A DNA stretch of 34,034 nt, from positions 1 through 34,034 of the forward strand of contig CAXKVV010001688.1 of NCBI GenBank assembly GCA_964058805.1. Direction: 5' to 3'. The notes below the pieces were generated by a model. It saw only the letters and a list, made by a program, of their open reading frames with translations, was not told where the DNA came from and searched no databases. The number at the start of each line of letters is the position of its first letter. Position 1 is the first letter of the stretch. Below are positions 12,301 through 21,806 of this stretch, piece by piece. The translations under genes and the position numbers were made by a program. This stretch comes from Schoenoplectus triqueter (taxonomy: Eukaryota > Streptophyta > Magnoliopsida > Poales > Cyperaceae).

Positions 12301-13108
12301 CTTTGTAATTTTGCCCTTACAGGCTAATAGACATTCATAACTGTAATTCAAACTTAATCCTAATTAGTTTTATGGCCTGTATAATTTATTTAGGTGTATC
12401 CAAATGCATGGACAGCAGTGTTAGTGTCACTAGACAATGTTGGCATATGGAATGTGCGTGCTGAAAATTTGGATGCTTGGTACTTGGGACAAGAGGTGTA
12501 TGTGCGGGTTGTTAATCCAGAAGATGCTAACAAAACTGAATTGTCAATTCCTGATAATGCCCTCAAGTGTGGCCTCCTTGAAAAGTTTCAGAAGTATGCT
12601 CTTCCCCTCTATACTAGCTAACCATCATCTTTCATAATAAACTACTTGGCAGCTGAACGAAATAAACTAATCAAGCAGTTTAATTTGATAGATCTCAATT
12701 TATTGGATTGTCTATAGGCCCCTCAAATGTGTAGTTAATTTTATCTAAAATTCAGGAAAAAAAGAAGTTCCACTATGTAAAGTTAAATTTGATTTTATGT
12801 TGTTTATTTTTTATTAGAAAATTAATATATATTAAAGGACCTAACAAAACAATATATTGCTAATTATATAATATACACAGGAAACATATGGGGTATCTGC
12901 AAGAAATAATCTTATCATTTCCTCAAAACATGTTTTCCTGCATCAAATTAAATTTGACAATGTTGGAGGTTAATTTATCTGTCATTTTTTATGTTTCAGT
13001 TTACAAACTCCACACCACAAGACCACATCATCCACGATAACTGCATATGTTAGCAGACCATTGGTGTTGTTCATGCTTCTCCTGGTCTTCATCACAACCT
13101 TCTCATAA
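9324..13108 (+). CDS. SKU5: SKU5/SKS-type multicopper-oxidase-like GPI protein, 9 exons, complete
   Basis: Exons: 9324-9455, 9593-9702, 10397-10667, 10796-10934, 11026-11392, 11742-12107, 12193-12271, 12394-12593 and 13000-13108. All introns are GT-AG and the total is 1773 nt, 590 residues plus TAA, close to Arabidopsis SKU5. A signal peptide covers residues 1 to about 20. Three cupredoxin domains follow. Family signatures include SPLGVKQQVIAINGEFPGPT, QDGVLG, QVKDQIGSFFYFPS, LGMPDGVLINGKGPY, GISTSLNFRIQ, VGQSYSFLVTMDQNASSDYY and MDYGEWTENSRGTYNK. There are about a dozen N-X-S/T sites. The C-terminus is basic then hydrophobic (575-590), like a GPI signal. Copper ligands are mostly absent: TWNGIQ at 80-85 and FFYFPS at 121-126 replace HxH motifs, and the HCHIxxH region is NVRAENLDAW (508-517). 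His452 remains. Known for the family: SKU5 is a wall and plasma-membrane glycoprotein affecting directional root growth. Oxidase activity is unlikely. SKS1-3 is an alternative assignment within the family. Confidence 0.95.
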
Positions 13109-15100
13109 TTTAATTGTGTAGCATTCTGGTAAATTATCTGATTTTGATGATTTGTTCTGTCATTTAGAAATTAAACAGGCCAGAAGATCTGCCTCCTGTC
13201 CATATGAGTTTCCTTTGCTTCAATTCTTGGTACATTTGAATTAATTTGTGCTCATCTACTATTTTTCAGTTTGGGTTTATGATTTGAATTAAATTTTATG
13301 CTATGTAGTGTTTATGATTAATGGTGAAATTGTGACTAGATTTGTATGATTTTGTTTAATGTGTTTGTAGTATTTGAGTAGCAAGCTTAAAACACATGAT
13401 CCCGCACCCCTCTTGTTTCATTTCAGGCCCTTTTTGTTTCATGATTATTTTTTTCTTGCATAATTAATAGCGGCATAAAATAATTAAAACGGATCTTGAA
13501 GGAAGTTCAAAAACGCTAAGCTCTGCCTCCCAACAACAATAAATTTATTTTGACGACAAGATTTGCATCTACAAAATTCCATGTACTATTATAGAATTTA
13601 TTATTAATGGCTGTGGGGCTGGATGATAGACATGCCAGCAGGGGCACATGCATCCCTTGCATGCAAATGTTCTCATCTGACTCATCTCTATCAGAAGACC
13701 AGTAAACTTCATTCACTTTTACCTTTCCCTGTAACCTTTTTATATTTGCAGCCTTACAGTTACAGGTACAGGTACATACAAATTAGTATTTTTCATTCTC
13801 TGGGATGGACTATTGCTATATGTCAGTATATATAACAGTAATACAATCATAGTATTCCTGCCACTACTACGCCTTTAAACTCTAAAGATTGACCAATTTA
13901 TTGACAGGGAATATAATTTCTTCAAGTGAAAGAGGTATTTTTCAACGGACAGTACTACAATTCTACAAATATGAAGATTTTCTACCTAATACGAAGATGA
14001 ACCTTATTAAATCAAGGGAAAGTTTACCAGAAACTTTATATTATCTTCATATCAAGCTCTCCAACCATGGCACTCATATTAAACACCACCGCGTTTATTT
14101 ATGGCTGGAATATAGAGTAGGGATAAGTAGATGGCTGCATAGTCCAGTAATAATCAGGCTGGGTGGTGTGGGGCCCGGTCCTCCACGTGAGCCTTTTATC
14201 TGTTCTTCTTGTCGTGAAAAAGGTGAAACGAAACCTGAAACCATGGTAATTTTTTTTCCACGGATGATATGACAGCTGTTTTCTCGCTTTTCCGGAGCCC
14301 ACCATGGCACCATGACCATATTTTCAAGTTTCATCTGATTCCTTTTAACCAAAACACAGACCTACTTTTCAAACGGTTGCACACTTGCATCTCATAACGT
14401 TAAACGTAAAAGTAGTTGCTGGTGAATTAGAAACAGATTTTTTTTAACGGTTTGTCCAATACATTTTTTTTTGTGAGAATTTCTTTAGTCTGTAAAGGAT
14501 GACAAGTATATTTTAAAATTCTAAAATTGTAAAAGTTTAAAATTAAAAAAATGATAACATTTATGCATGAATAAATATTAAAAGAATATTTTAATATTTT
14601 TAATTTATAATTGATATCATTGTATATTTGTATCTAATTATTTTTGAAAATACGAACAGAGAGTACAAACCAGCACACGTATGGATCAAATTTACAAATC
14701 AAAAGGACAATGCAATTCATATCGTCTACCGCGCTACACCATGCGGTGTGGTTTAAAGACCGTCCGATCGACATCAAAATTTGTGCTTCACCAATCTCAA
14801 TGACCCTGTGAATGTAAGGCCTACGTAGTACGTATAATTCCTAACGTTCACGCTGGGAAAAAAAGAAGTCTGAGCTAATGTTTTTTCCGCAGGAGCACAG
14901 TGCCACTTTAGCTCAAATCTCTTGTCTATTCTCAATTCCACTTACACGCCGAAGAGGCCCTAAATGAAGAAATAAGACGGCTCATTCACGCTTTTTGGAT
15001 CATTTATATTGTGGGCTGGGTCATACAATTCAGTATTATCCAATAATCGATCAGGATTCAATTTAAAATAGGCCTTTAGGGATTTCTCATCTAGTGATAT
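13109..15100. other. SKU5-like 3' region and intergenic DNA, no further gene
   Basis: 13109 to about 13380 is T-rich and is presumably the 3' UTR and terminator of the upstream gene. An open frame at 13889-14272 (127 codons) shows no recognisable domain and has odd composition, so I do not call it. The stretch from 14100 to 14350 is less AT-rich and holds a CACGTG word near 14186. It could be an old promoter or gene remnant. Nothing else is supported. Confidence 0.5.
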
Positions 15101-15350
15101 GGGAGTTATTTTGATAATTTTGACACTAAATTTTTAAATAAATATAAAAAAATGAAAAATAAAAAGATTACAAATACATTTTTTTTACTTATAGATGGTT
15201 GTGATTCAAATTTCATATAATTTCATTATCATTTGATAGTCCATCAAAAATCATCAAATATTTTTATGTAATTTACAATGGTTCCAATTTAATGATCTTT
15301 GATGAACCATCAAATATTAATGAAATTATATAAAATTTGAATCAATATCA

Positions 15351-15395
<45 letters not shown>

Positions 15396-15896
15396 CTATG
15401 GTGCTTCATGAAGCACAAAACCTCCTGTAATTCACATTCATATCTCGAATTTGAAGCTTTAAACGGCCGATCCAAACCGTTGAATATGATCTTCATATTG
15501 AACTATCTTTGGAGATCAAAATTTATATTTTTTGAAAAAAAATTATTATTTTTTAGATGGGTACAAAATCGTTAGTTTTGGATGGTGCAGAAATCGTTAG
15601 ATCAACATACTTTGTACCCATTTAAAAAATAGGAAAAATATTAAAAAATATATATATAATTTGATCTTGAAGGATATTTCAATATGAAGATGATGTTCAA
15701 TGGTTTGGATCGGCCGTTTGAACTTTTAAATTTGAGATACGGACGCGAAACACGAGAATTTTTGTGCTTTCCGAAGCACCATAACCTCACTATATATATA
15801 TATATATATATTATTTTTTTTCTCTATTTTTAGGATTTTTTTTTCAAAATTCACTTTGAAGAAAATTAAAATAGTCATTATCAAGTGATCCCTCCC
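15101..15896. mobile_element. Foldback MITE, family X copy B, split by a nested MITE
   Basis: The left end, GGGAGTTATTTTGATAATTT, and the right end read on the minus strand, GGGAGGGATCACTTGATAAT, are the termini seen in the 20.9-kb copy. The left arm includes TTCATATAATTTCATTATCA, and its complement (ATTAATGAAATTATATAAAA) lies at about 15315. The right arm is broken at an (AT)n tract near 15351 by the element at 15390-15790, and resumes after it. No clean target duplication was found. Confidence 0.65.
15390..15790 (+). mobile_element. (TA)n-flanked foldback MITE (Micron-like), copy 1
   Basis: This 401-bp palindromic element has arms beginning CTATGGTGCTTC on the left and TTATGGTGCTTC on the right (minus strand). 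Subterminal sequence such as CGGCCGATCCAAACCGTTGA is mirrored on the other side as TCAATGGTTTGGATCGGCCG. The centre holds TTTTGGATGGTGCAGAAATC. It is flanked by (AT)n(AG)n on the left and (TA)n on the right. The family recalls Micron of rice, which inserts into TA microsatellites; that likeness is from memory. A second copy lies at 30816-31217 in the opposite orientation. Confidence 0.8.
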
Positions 15897-15923
15897 ATAA
15901 TAGATATGGTTGCTAATTGAGTC

Positions 15924-16527
15924 TATGGGTGTAAACAGATCGGATACGGACCGATAATGATTGTATTGTATACAGATCCATTATAATTTTTGAATATGGA
16001 TCAGTTATTTGATGGATATCCGGATACAAATCGGATATTGGATGAATACAATACAAATATGAAAATATATTGGATATTAAATAAAATATTATATATATCA
16101 TTGAAAAATAATTGCATAATATATAATAATCTTAATATTATTATTAATTAAATATCCATTATAAAAAATAAATAATAATTATTGTTATATTAATAGTTCA
16201 AATGTATTAATAAATTATAAAAAAAATGATGCATGAGCACAAATTAGATATAAAATTGATTAGGTTGTAATATACGCTAAAACCTAAAAAAAGTATATAA
16301 TAATATTTTTTTGCATATATATTTGGATGAAATCAGATATGAATACTTCAGATAATGTCCGATGTTGATGGATAATAGATAAACGATCAGATACGGATAA
16401 GTAATAATCAAACAATATCTTCATCCGTTATAATTTTCAGATATAACTATAGATATAGATCAAATATTTTTTATTATGTTTTAAATCAAATCACATATAA
16501 AATCAGATAATTTACTTTACACCAATA
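15924..16527. mobile_element. hAT-like non-autonomous relic
   Basis: The left end is TATGGGTGTAAACAGATCGG. The right end read on the minus strand is TATTGGTGTAAAGTAAATTA. The shared TATNGGTGTAAA fits hAT-type termini. The interior is AT-rich with repeated GGATAC, GGATAT and CAGATA words. Its right half is similar to 19997-20320, which supports a repeat family. No 8-bp target duplication is visible. Confidence 0.5.
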
Positions 16528-17252
16528 TAGCTGACACAATCAGCTCAGCATGTTCCTCACGGTGCTGGGTTGGCACTAAAATGTGGGCAATTTTTGTAAT
16601 AAAATTGTAAAATCAAACACAAAAATAATTACATTATATGCCAAAGCCTTGTTCTCATGTTAATAAAATAATTATCGTTTGATAAAAAAAAAGTAAAATT
16701 GAAAAAAAAAACTCCAGCTGTCTGGTTTTGATGAGATGAATCGAACTTCCGAAATCCTGTCCAATTAGTTTATTCACCCTTTCCTCATGTCGGAATTTGT
16801 ATAAACTGACAAAACTAAATTGTTAAAAGTTTGGCCTGTTGTTTTTTAGTTTTAGATTATTTTAATTTTGTTTCTCAATTACAATTTTTTTTCTCATCTC
16901 AATTTTTTGAACTTATCTCAAAATATATTATTTTCAAAAACCCAAAATTGTAGCGTAGCAGTCACTTTGACATAAAATATGTATTTTTTTTCTCGTTGTA
17001 CCTGTCAAGAGAAACTCTTGCCGATCGCAACGTACCGGAGCTCGATCACAGAGTCCTGTGATCCTGAGCAGAACCGTCCAACTGGAAATGAATATACGGA
17101 TTCGATTTATTTTGATTTAATTTTTAAATTTAAATTTTCAAAAAAAAAAATTCATCCGTTCGAGTTAAATCAGATGACTCAAAATCAGATCTCAAGATCC
17201 TACGGTCGGGTCGAGATCATAGACAATTTCATCCCGCACCGCACCCCACTCA
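16528..17252. other. Intergenic, AT-rich, no gene seen
   Basis: No coding region or RNA gene is supported. The open frame at 16979-17269 has low-complexity Phe/Lys runs and ends in repeat sequence. Confidence 0.5.
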
Positions 17253-17660
17253 CAGGTGTCAATTATTGATCTGATCCGACGGGTTAATCCGATTCAACCT
17301 GTACCCGAACCCGACATGATCTGAAGATAAATGAATCGAGTATGAATTTAATTGTTTTGACCCGACCCGACTAATTATATTTTTTTGAAGTAATTTTATA
17401 ATTTAGTAATAATTAAAAGTTAAATATACACTAATTATATACTAATTAAGATTAATTAATATTTAATTACTTAAAATTATATAAAAATAACTAATAAATA
17501 TTTAATTATTTTACACGGGTCGGATCGGGTCGACCCGTGATCCGATCGGATCGGGTATAGATAAATATTTTTTTTACCCGAATTTAAATGAGTCAGATTC
17601 GGATCGGATAAAAAAAATAATAAAATAATATAACAGGTCGATATCCTAGTCCCAACACAT
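17253..17660. mobile_element. GATCCGA-rich hAT-like relic
   Basis: The left end, CAGGTGTCAATTATTGATCT, is close to the common hAT terminus CAGGGGTGTCAAT. The interior alternates between degenerate GACCCGA/TCGGATC words and AT-rich DNA. The right end is uncertain; the run of TCGGATCGGATAAAA-like sequence stops near 17600-17660. It is grouped by composition with 7372-7634, 20375-20686 and 27103-27749. Confidence 0.4.
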
Positions 17661-17814
17661 GATGGGTCATAGCTCACATTTTTTTTCTTTCTGTCTTTTT
17701 TTTTTTTGCCAAAGTTACATTAATAATAGAAACAAAAGATTTCATCTTAATACACACATTTATTTCCTTTTTATTCTGGAAGCTTAATCTGCAAAACAAA
17801 AGAATTTATCTTAA

Positions 17815-18602
17815 TCAAGGTTCTAAATAGTGATTATCGCGATATAGTTCTAAGATAAGCTATCGTGCTATAACAAAAACTATCATATATAGCATAAATA
17901 AACAATAACAATATTTTTATCTAATGATTCATAAAATAAATAAACAAATAATATAAAATTAATTAAAATATAATATTGGTATTGAATAAATATAATTTAC
18001 AAATTACTATTTAAAATATCTTCGATATAGTAAATTACTAAATTAAGTAATACATATCATTTTCTGCCAAGCTCATTCCGTTATTAACTAAAGGTCCATG
18101 ATAAATTAATTAAAATGCTAAATTTTAAATTGGATTAAGTCTCAAAATAAAACTTTTTAGATTAATTTAGTTTCAATTAGATTTAAATTATTTTAAGTTC
18201 AAAGTACTTTATAGTTTTAGTTATTATTTCAGACAAAGTAGGGAATCCAAAAAGAAAATAAGAGAAAGATGCAAGCCGGAGTCAAACCAGAATGTTGATA
18301 AAAAAGAAAAAAATTATGATTTAAAATTCATATGGAGTGGTTAAGATTATATGTCTCTTAGCTTTTTAACGCACTTTAAATCATTTCAATTGGAGTTTGG
18401 ATGAATAAATTATGATCACTTGAAATTTATTGTGAACGAGTGTAAGATAACGTGGAATAGTACCGCTATACGCTATACACAATAGCGGTTCGTTATAGCC
18501 GTTACAATGCAAATAGCACACATATTACAGTGTAGGTGTATAACATAGCATTTGAGTTTTAAAAGCGCTATAATACCGCTATAACGCGCTATTTAAAACA
18601 TT
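17815..18602. mobile_element. hAT-type non-autonomous element with target duplication
   Basis: An exact direct repeat, ATTTATCTTAA, lies at 17804-17814 and 18600-18610 and contains the likely 8-bp duplication TATCTTAA. The left terminus is TCAAGGTTCTAAATAG and the right terminus (minus strand) is AATGTTTTAAATAGCGCG. Both continue into GCTATAGCG-like words, a typical hAT subterminal pattern in plants. There is no transposase coding capacity, and the middle (about 18060-18440) is plain AT-rich DNA. Confidence 0.75.
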
Positions 18603-18903
18603 TATCTTAAATACAATATACACCTCCAGGTGTTTTCCGGATAAAAAAGACCTCAGCCCCATTACATCTTAGTACCCTCTTCTCTCTCAGCTTAGCAGAA
18701 GCAGCCAAGAATTGAATTGCAAATGTAAATCAGGTCCAGTACTTTACAACAATTGCTTCTATAAATTACTCCTATCCTTCCCAATCTCTCTCTCTTTCTA
18801 ATCCTAACAAAGTAACAACTCTGGTACCGACCCCAAACATATCAAACTCGCTAACAAATCAATCTATTTGTGTATATGTCAATTAATCTTAGCCTCATTA
18901 CTT

Positions 18904-19002
18904 CTACCAGTAGAGGAACAACCCATTACTCACTGGGAAATGATTCAGACTCCCGCTTGCTGCTTCTTTGCTTTTTGCATCGATAACATGTGATAACTCG
19001 AA
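18904..19002 (-). pseudogene. Possible orphan terminal exon (about 33 codons)
   Basis: On the minus strand, an open stretch running down to a TAG at 18904-18906 reads ELSHVIDAKSKEAASGSLNH and then HFPVSNGLFLYW. Its composition looks like protein, unlike the AT-rich surroundings. An in-frame TAA lies just upstream (19003-19005), close to an AG acceptor-like site, so it could be only a last exon or a relic. The flanks at 18640-18900 are also less AT-rich, as a UTR would be. I do not recognise the family, and no upstream exon was found. Confidence 0.25.
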
Positions 19003-19445
19003 TTATCTAGTGAGACAAAAGTTATAACCTTCAAACCAACTCAAAAAAAAAATGCTTGATAATAGACTATTTATCAATTATTATTCATGTTAGAATCTCT
19101 TTGTGTATTAAATGTTTATTTGAATTATACTTGGATAATATCGTTTGATTATTATGGGCATAGTCGTCCATTACCACTTCAAATAGAAACGATATTTATT
19201 TAGATAATCTTCAGTATACAATAAGGTTCAATTAATAGATATCCACTACTCATGATTTTTTTTCCTTTGAAGACAAGTAAATAATTACATTGCTTGAACA
19301 GGGCTACTTAAATTGTTATCACATTGTTAACTTGAAGTAAGATAGTCGAAATGAAATAATTCCCATCATCACCAACTAAAATAGATTTGAAGTCACAAAG
19401 TTAAAAAATGATGATTTATTTTTTTTAAAGAAAAGAGACTACATA

Positions 19446-19587
19446 ATAATTAACCTTTAATTTAGTGGCAAAAGACAATATTCTCTGTATGGAAGATCGT
19501 GTATTCAAAATCTGAATTTGGAATCCTCATGGATAGTTATAAATTTTAAAAGCTTCTCTCATCTTTCCGATTAAAAAAAAAGAAAAT
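19446..19587 (+). mobile_element. tRNA-derived SINE with 10-bp target duplication
   Basis: A perfect 10-bp direct repeat, AGACTACATA, flanks the body at 19436-19445 and 19588-19597. Inside, TTTAGTGGCAAAAG (from 19461) resembles a Pol III A box. ATTCAAAATC (about 19502-19511), some 30-40 bp later, resembles a B box. The body ends in an A-rich tail after TTTCCGATT. This layout matches plant tRNA-type SINEs. The family is not identified, and the internal promoter is degenerate. Confidence 0.6.
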
Positions 19588-19922
19588 AGACTACATATGA
19601 AATAGCAGATTAAAAACTTTACATAGCCTATGAAGCTATAAGTCCATAAAAGTAAAAATATTTTAGAATGTGATGTCAAGTATGAATGATTAGTGAGTAC
19701 AAATCTCAATGCACATTGAGAGGGGACATTAATACCTTAAATAAATAAATGTTGAGTCTAATCTCTATTATAAAGAGAGTCTTCATAAAAAAAATAAAAA
19801 AATAGTAAAGCTTCATCTTGAGATCTCTTATCTCCGTTTATTGGACATAAAAAATATTATATGTATTATTTTTAATAGAATTATTAGTTATAAAAATTAA
19901 AAATTAAATATAAAATTAAATA

Positions 19923-20004
19923 CTATAAGAAAACATAATACATTAGCAATCTTGAGTCTAATCTCTTATGATTAATGAATTATAAGAAAACATAATACAT
20001 TAGC
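19923..20004 (+). repeat. Direct repeat of about 24 bp
   Basis: The sequence TATAAGAAAACATAATACAT followed by TAGC occurs twice, starting near 19924 and 19981, about 57 bp apart. Short duplicated words around GAGTCTAATCTC also recur at about 19753 and 19952. This suggests local duplication in AT-rich DNA. Confidence 0.6.
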
Positions 20005-20320
20005 CTCAATTAGATATAAAATTAATTAGATTTATAATGTACATTAAAAATCTCATAAAAATATATAATGAGAATTTTTTAAATATTTATTCGAATAATA
20101 TCAGATAATATAAAATCGGATACTTTCGAATAATATCTGATATTTATAAATAATAGCTAAACAGTCGGATATGAAAAGTTAATAGTTAAATCATATCCTT
20201 ATTCGTTCATGTTTTTCGGATATAAATGCAGACACAAATATAAATCAAATATTTTTTTATTATTTTTCGGATCAAATCGCAATTAACATCCAATAAATTA
20301 CTATCCATTTGCATCCTTGA
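20005..20320. mobile_element. Right half of an hAT-like relic
   Basis: TTAGATATAAAATTAATTAG and the following sequence parallels 16246-16520 of the element at 15924-16527. The right terminus read on the minus strand is TCAAGGATGCAAATGGATAG, again hAT-like. The left half is missing or too diverged to see. Confidence 0.4.
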
Positions 20321-20374
20321 CTCACATAGCTGACTTCACGGACCTAAGAAATTGTGTCGGAGATGCATAGTAGG

Positions 20375-20686
20375 TAGAGGTGACAGAACTTGACCTGACC
20401 CGAGAAACTCATCTGATCCGTCTGGATCTGAATTTGATCCGATTTTGAAAAAAGAGTCAAACTGATCCAATCCGATCCGAATCTGTCCTGACCTGACCCG
20501 ACCCGAGATTAAATGACTTTCAATTCAATCGAAATCTATCAAAGATCTGAAAAAATATAACATGTAAATTGTCCCGATCCGATCCGATTTCTTCTAAAAA
20601 GTTAAACTGATCCGACCCATTTGACTTGAATTCGAACATGATCCCGAACTCGAACCCAACTCGACCCGCCCGATTGCCGCCTCCTA
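20375..20686. mobile_element. GATCCGA/GACCCGA-rich hAT-like relic
   Basis: The left end is TAGAGGTGACAGAACTTGAC and the right end read on the minus strand is TAGGAGGCGGCAATCGGGCG. Both fit the TAG(R)GGTGNCAA type of hAT terminus. The interior is dense in GACCCGA, GATCCGA and their complements on both arms. The flanks do not show an obvious 8-bp duplication. Confidence 0.5.
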
Positions 20687-20873
20687 GGTACCGGTTATCA
20701 TATCTACTTCAGTTCGAATGACACCATCGGAATTCGGAACCCAAATTATCCTCACGCCCCTTGACTTGTATCATTGATTCATTTCTACGACCCTTAACAG
20801 TGCAGAAAGTTCTAACCAGAAAAAAGAAAAAGAAAATTAACAACAGCACATGCTAGAGTACCATATTAAAATA

Positions 20874-21249
20874 GGGAAGATCTCTTGATAATGGGTTAAC
20901 ATTAACAATTTTGATAATAAATTTTTAAATAAATATAAAAAAAGTAAAAATATAAAAAAATTTATAAATATATTATTCTATTTATAAATTGATGGTGATT
21001 AAAACTTTATGTAATTTCATTATCGTTTGTTAGTCCATCAAAAATAACTAAAATGTTATGCACTTTATAATTATTTTAATTTAATAGTCTTGAATAAACT
21101 ATCAAACAATAATGAAATTGTATGAAATTTAAATCACCATCAATCTATAAATACAAGTACATATTTATAAAAAACAATATTTTAAAATATTTTCATATTT
21201 ATTTAAACATTTTAATATCAAGGTAACCATTGTCAAGTGATCCTTTCCC
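20874..21249. mobile_element. Foldback MITE, family X copy C (most complete)
   Basis: The termini are GGGAAGATCTCTTGATAATG and, on the minus strand, GGGAAAGGATCACTTGACAA. Arms of about 180 bp are mirrored, for example TTGATGGTGATTAAAACTTT against AAATTTAAATCACCATCAAT. The flanking 9-mers ATTAAAATA and ATGGAAATA agree at 7 of 9 positions, which suggests a decayed 9-bp duplication as in Mutator-like elements. There is no coding capacity. Confidence 0.7.
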
Positions 21250-21315
21250 ATGGAAATAAAAATAAAATCAGAGAAGGAAGAAAAGAATCAGATCAGGAGA
21301 GAAAGTGGCCTAACC

Positions 21316-21343
21316 TTTTTATTTTTATTTTTATTTTTATTTT
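21316..21343. repeat. (ATTTTT)n microsatellite
   Basis: About five hexamer units of the ATTTTT type lie upstream of the DUF641 gene. Confidence 0.8.
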
Positions 21344-21600
21344 GAAGAAGCCTACTCTAGGCTGTACTCACACACACATCTCAACTGATACGCTCACAGG
21401 CAAAATTTGATTTTGAGACCTACCTTATATGTTCCTCTCTCACCCCACACAATACAAATTCACAATTTATAAAGTATTTTAATGGATATAATGCTCGAAA
21501 TTAAGTGTGCCTTATAAATTTAAAAATAAAAATTAAGTTCGAACAGTTGAGTTCATAAAATAGATCCGACGAATAAGTTCGGATTGTTACTCTCCCTACC

Positions 21601-21610
21601 TATATATAAA
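21601..21610 (+). promoter_or_regulatory. TATA box of the DUF641 gene
   Basis: TATATATAAA lies about 200 bp before the start codon. It predicts transcription from about 21630-21640, where the sequence turns CA-rich, as plant leaders often do. No other strong TATA lies between it and the ATG. Confidence 0.6.
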
Positions 21611-21755
21611 TTATAATGTATTCTGAGGATACTCAAACAACACACGCTTTGCAACCCCAGCTCATATTCTCTGATCCATCAGACAAACCTTCCCAGATCC
21701 ATTAAACTATTGTTGCATTTTAATTCTATTCGATCTTCTTATACAGTTGTACCCG

Positions 21756-21773
21756 ATGCTCTCCTCCTCCTAA
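21756..21773 (+). promoter_or_regulatory. Five-codon upstream ORF in the DUF641 leader
   Basis: An ATG at 21756 reads M-L-S-S-S and stops at TAA (21771-21773), 33 bp before the main ATG. If transcription begins near the TATA box at 21601, this uORF lies in the leader and could lower translation of the main frame. The effect is inferred. Confidence 0.45.
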
Positions 21774-21806
21774 CCCCGGAGCCAATTTCTCGAAAAATTC
21801 AGAAAA

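Noticed and set aside
13889..14272. Open frame of 127 codons after the SKU5-like gene
   Set aside because: No domain, no family likeness and no clear codon bias; probably chance in a less AT-rich patch.
15351..15395. (AT)n(AG)n run considered as a promoter GAGA element
   Set aside because: It is the border between two MITEs, and no gene follows.
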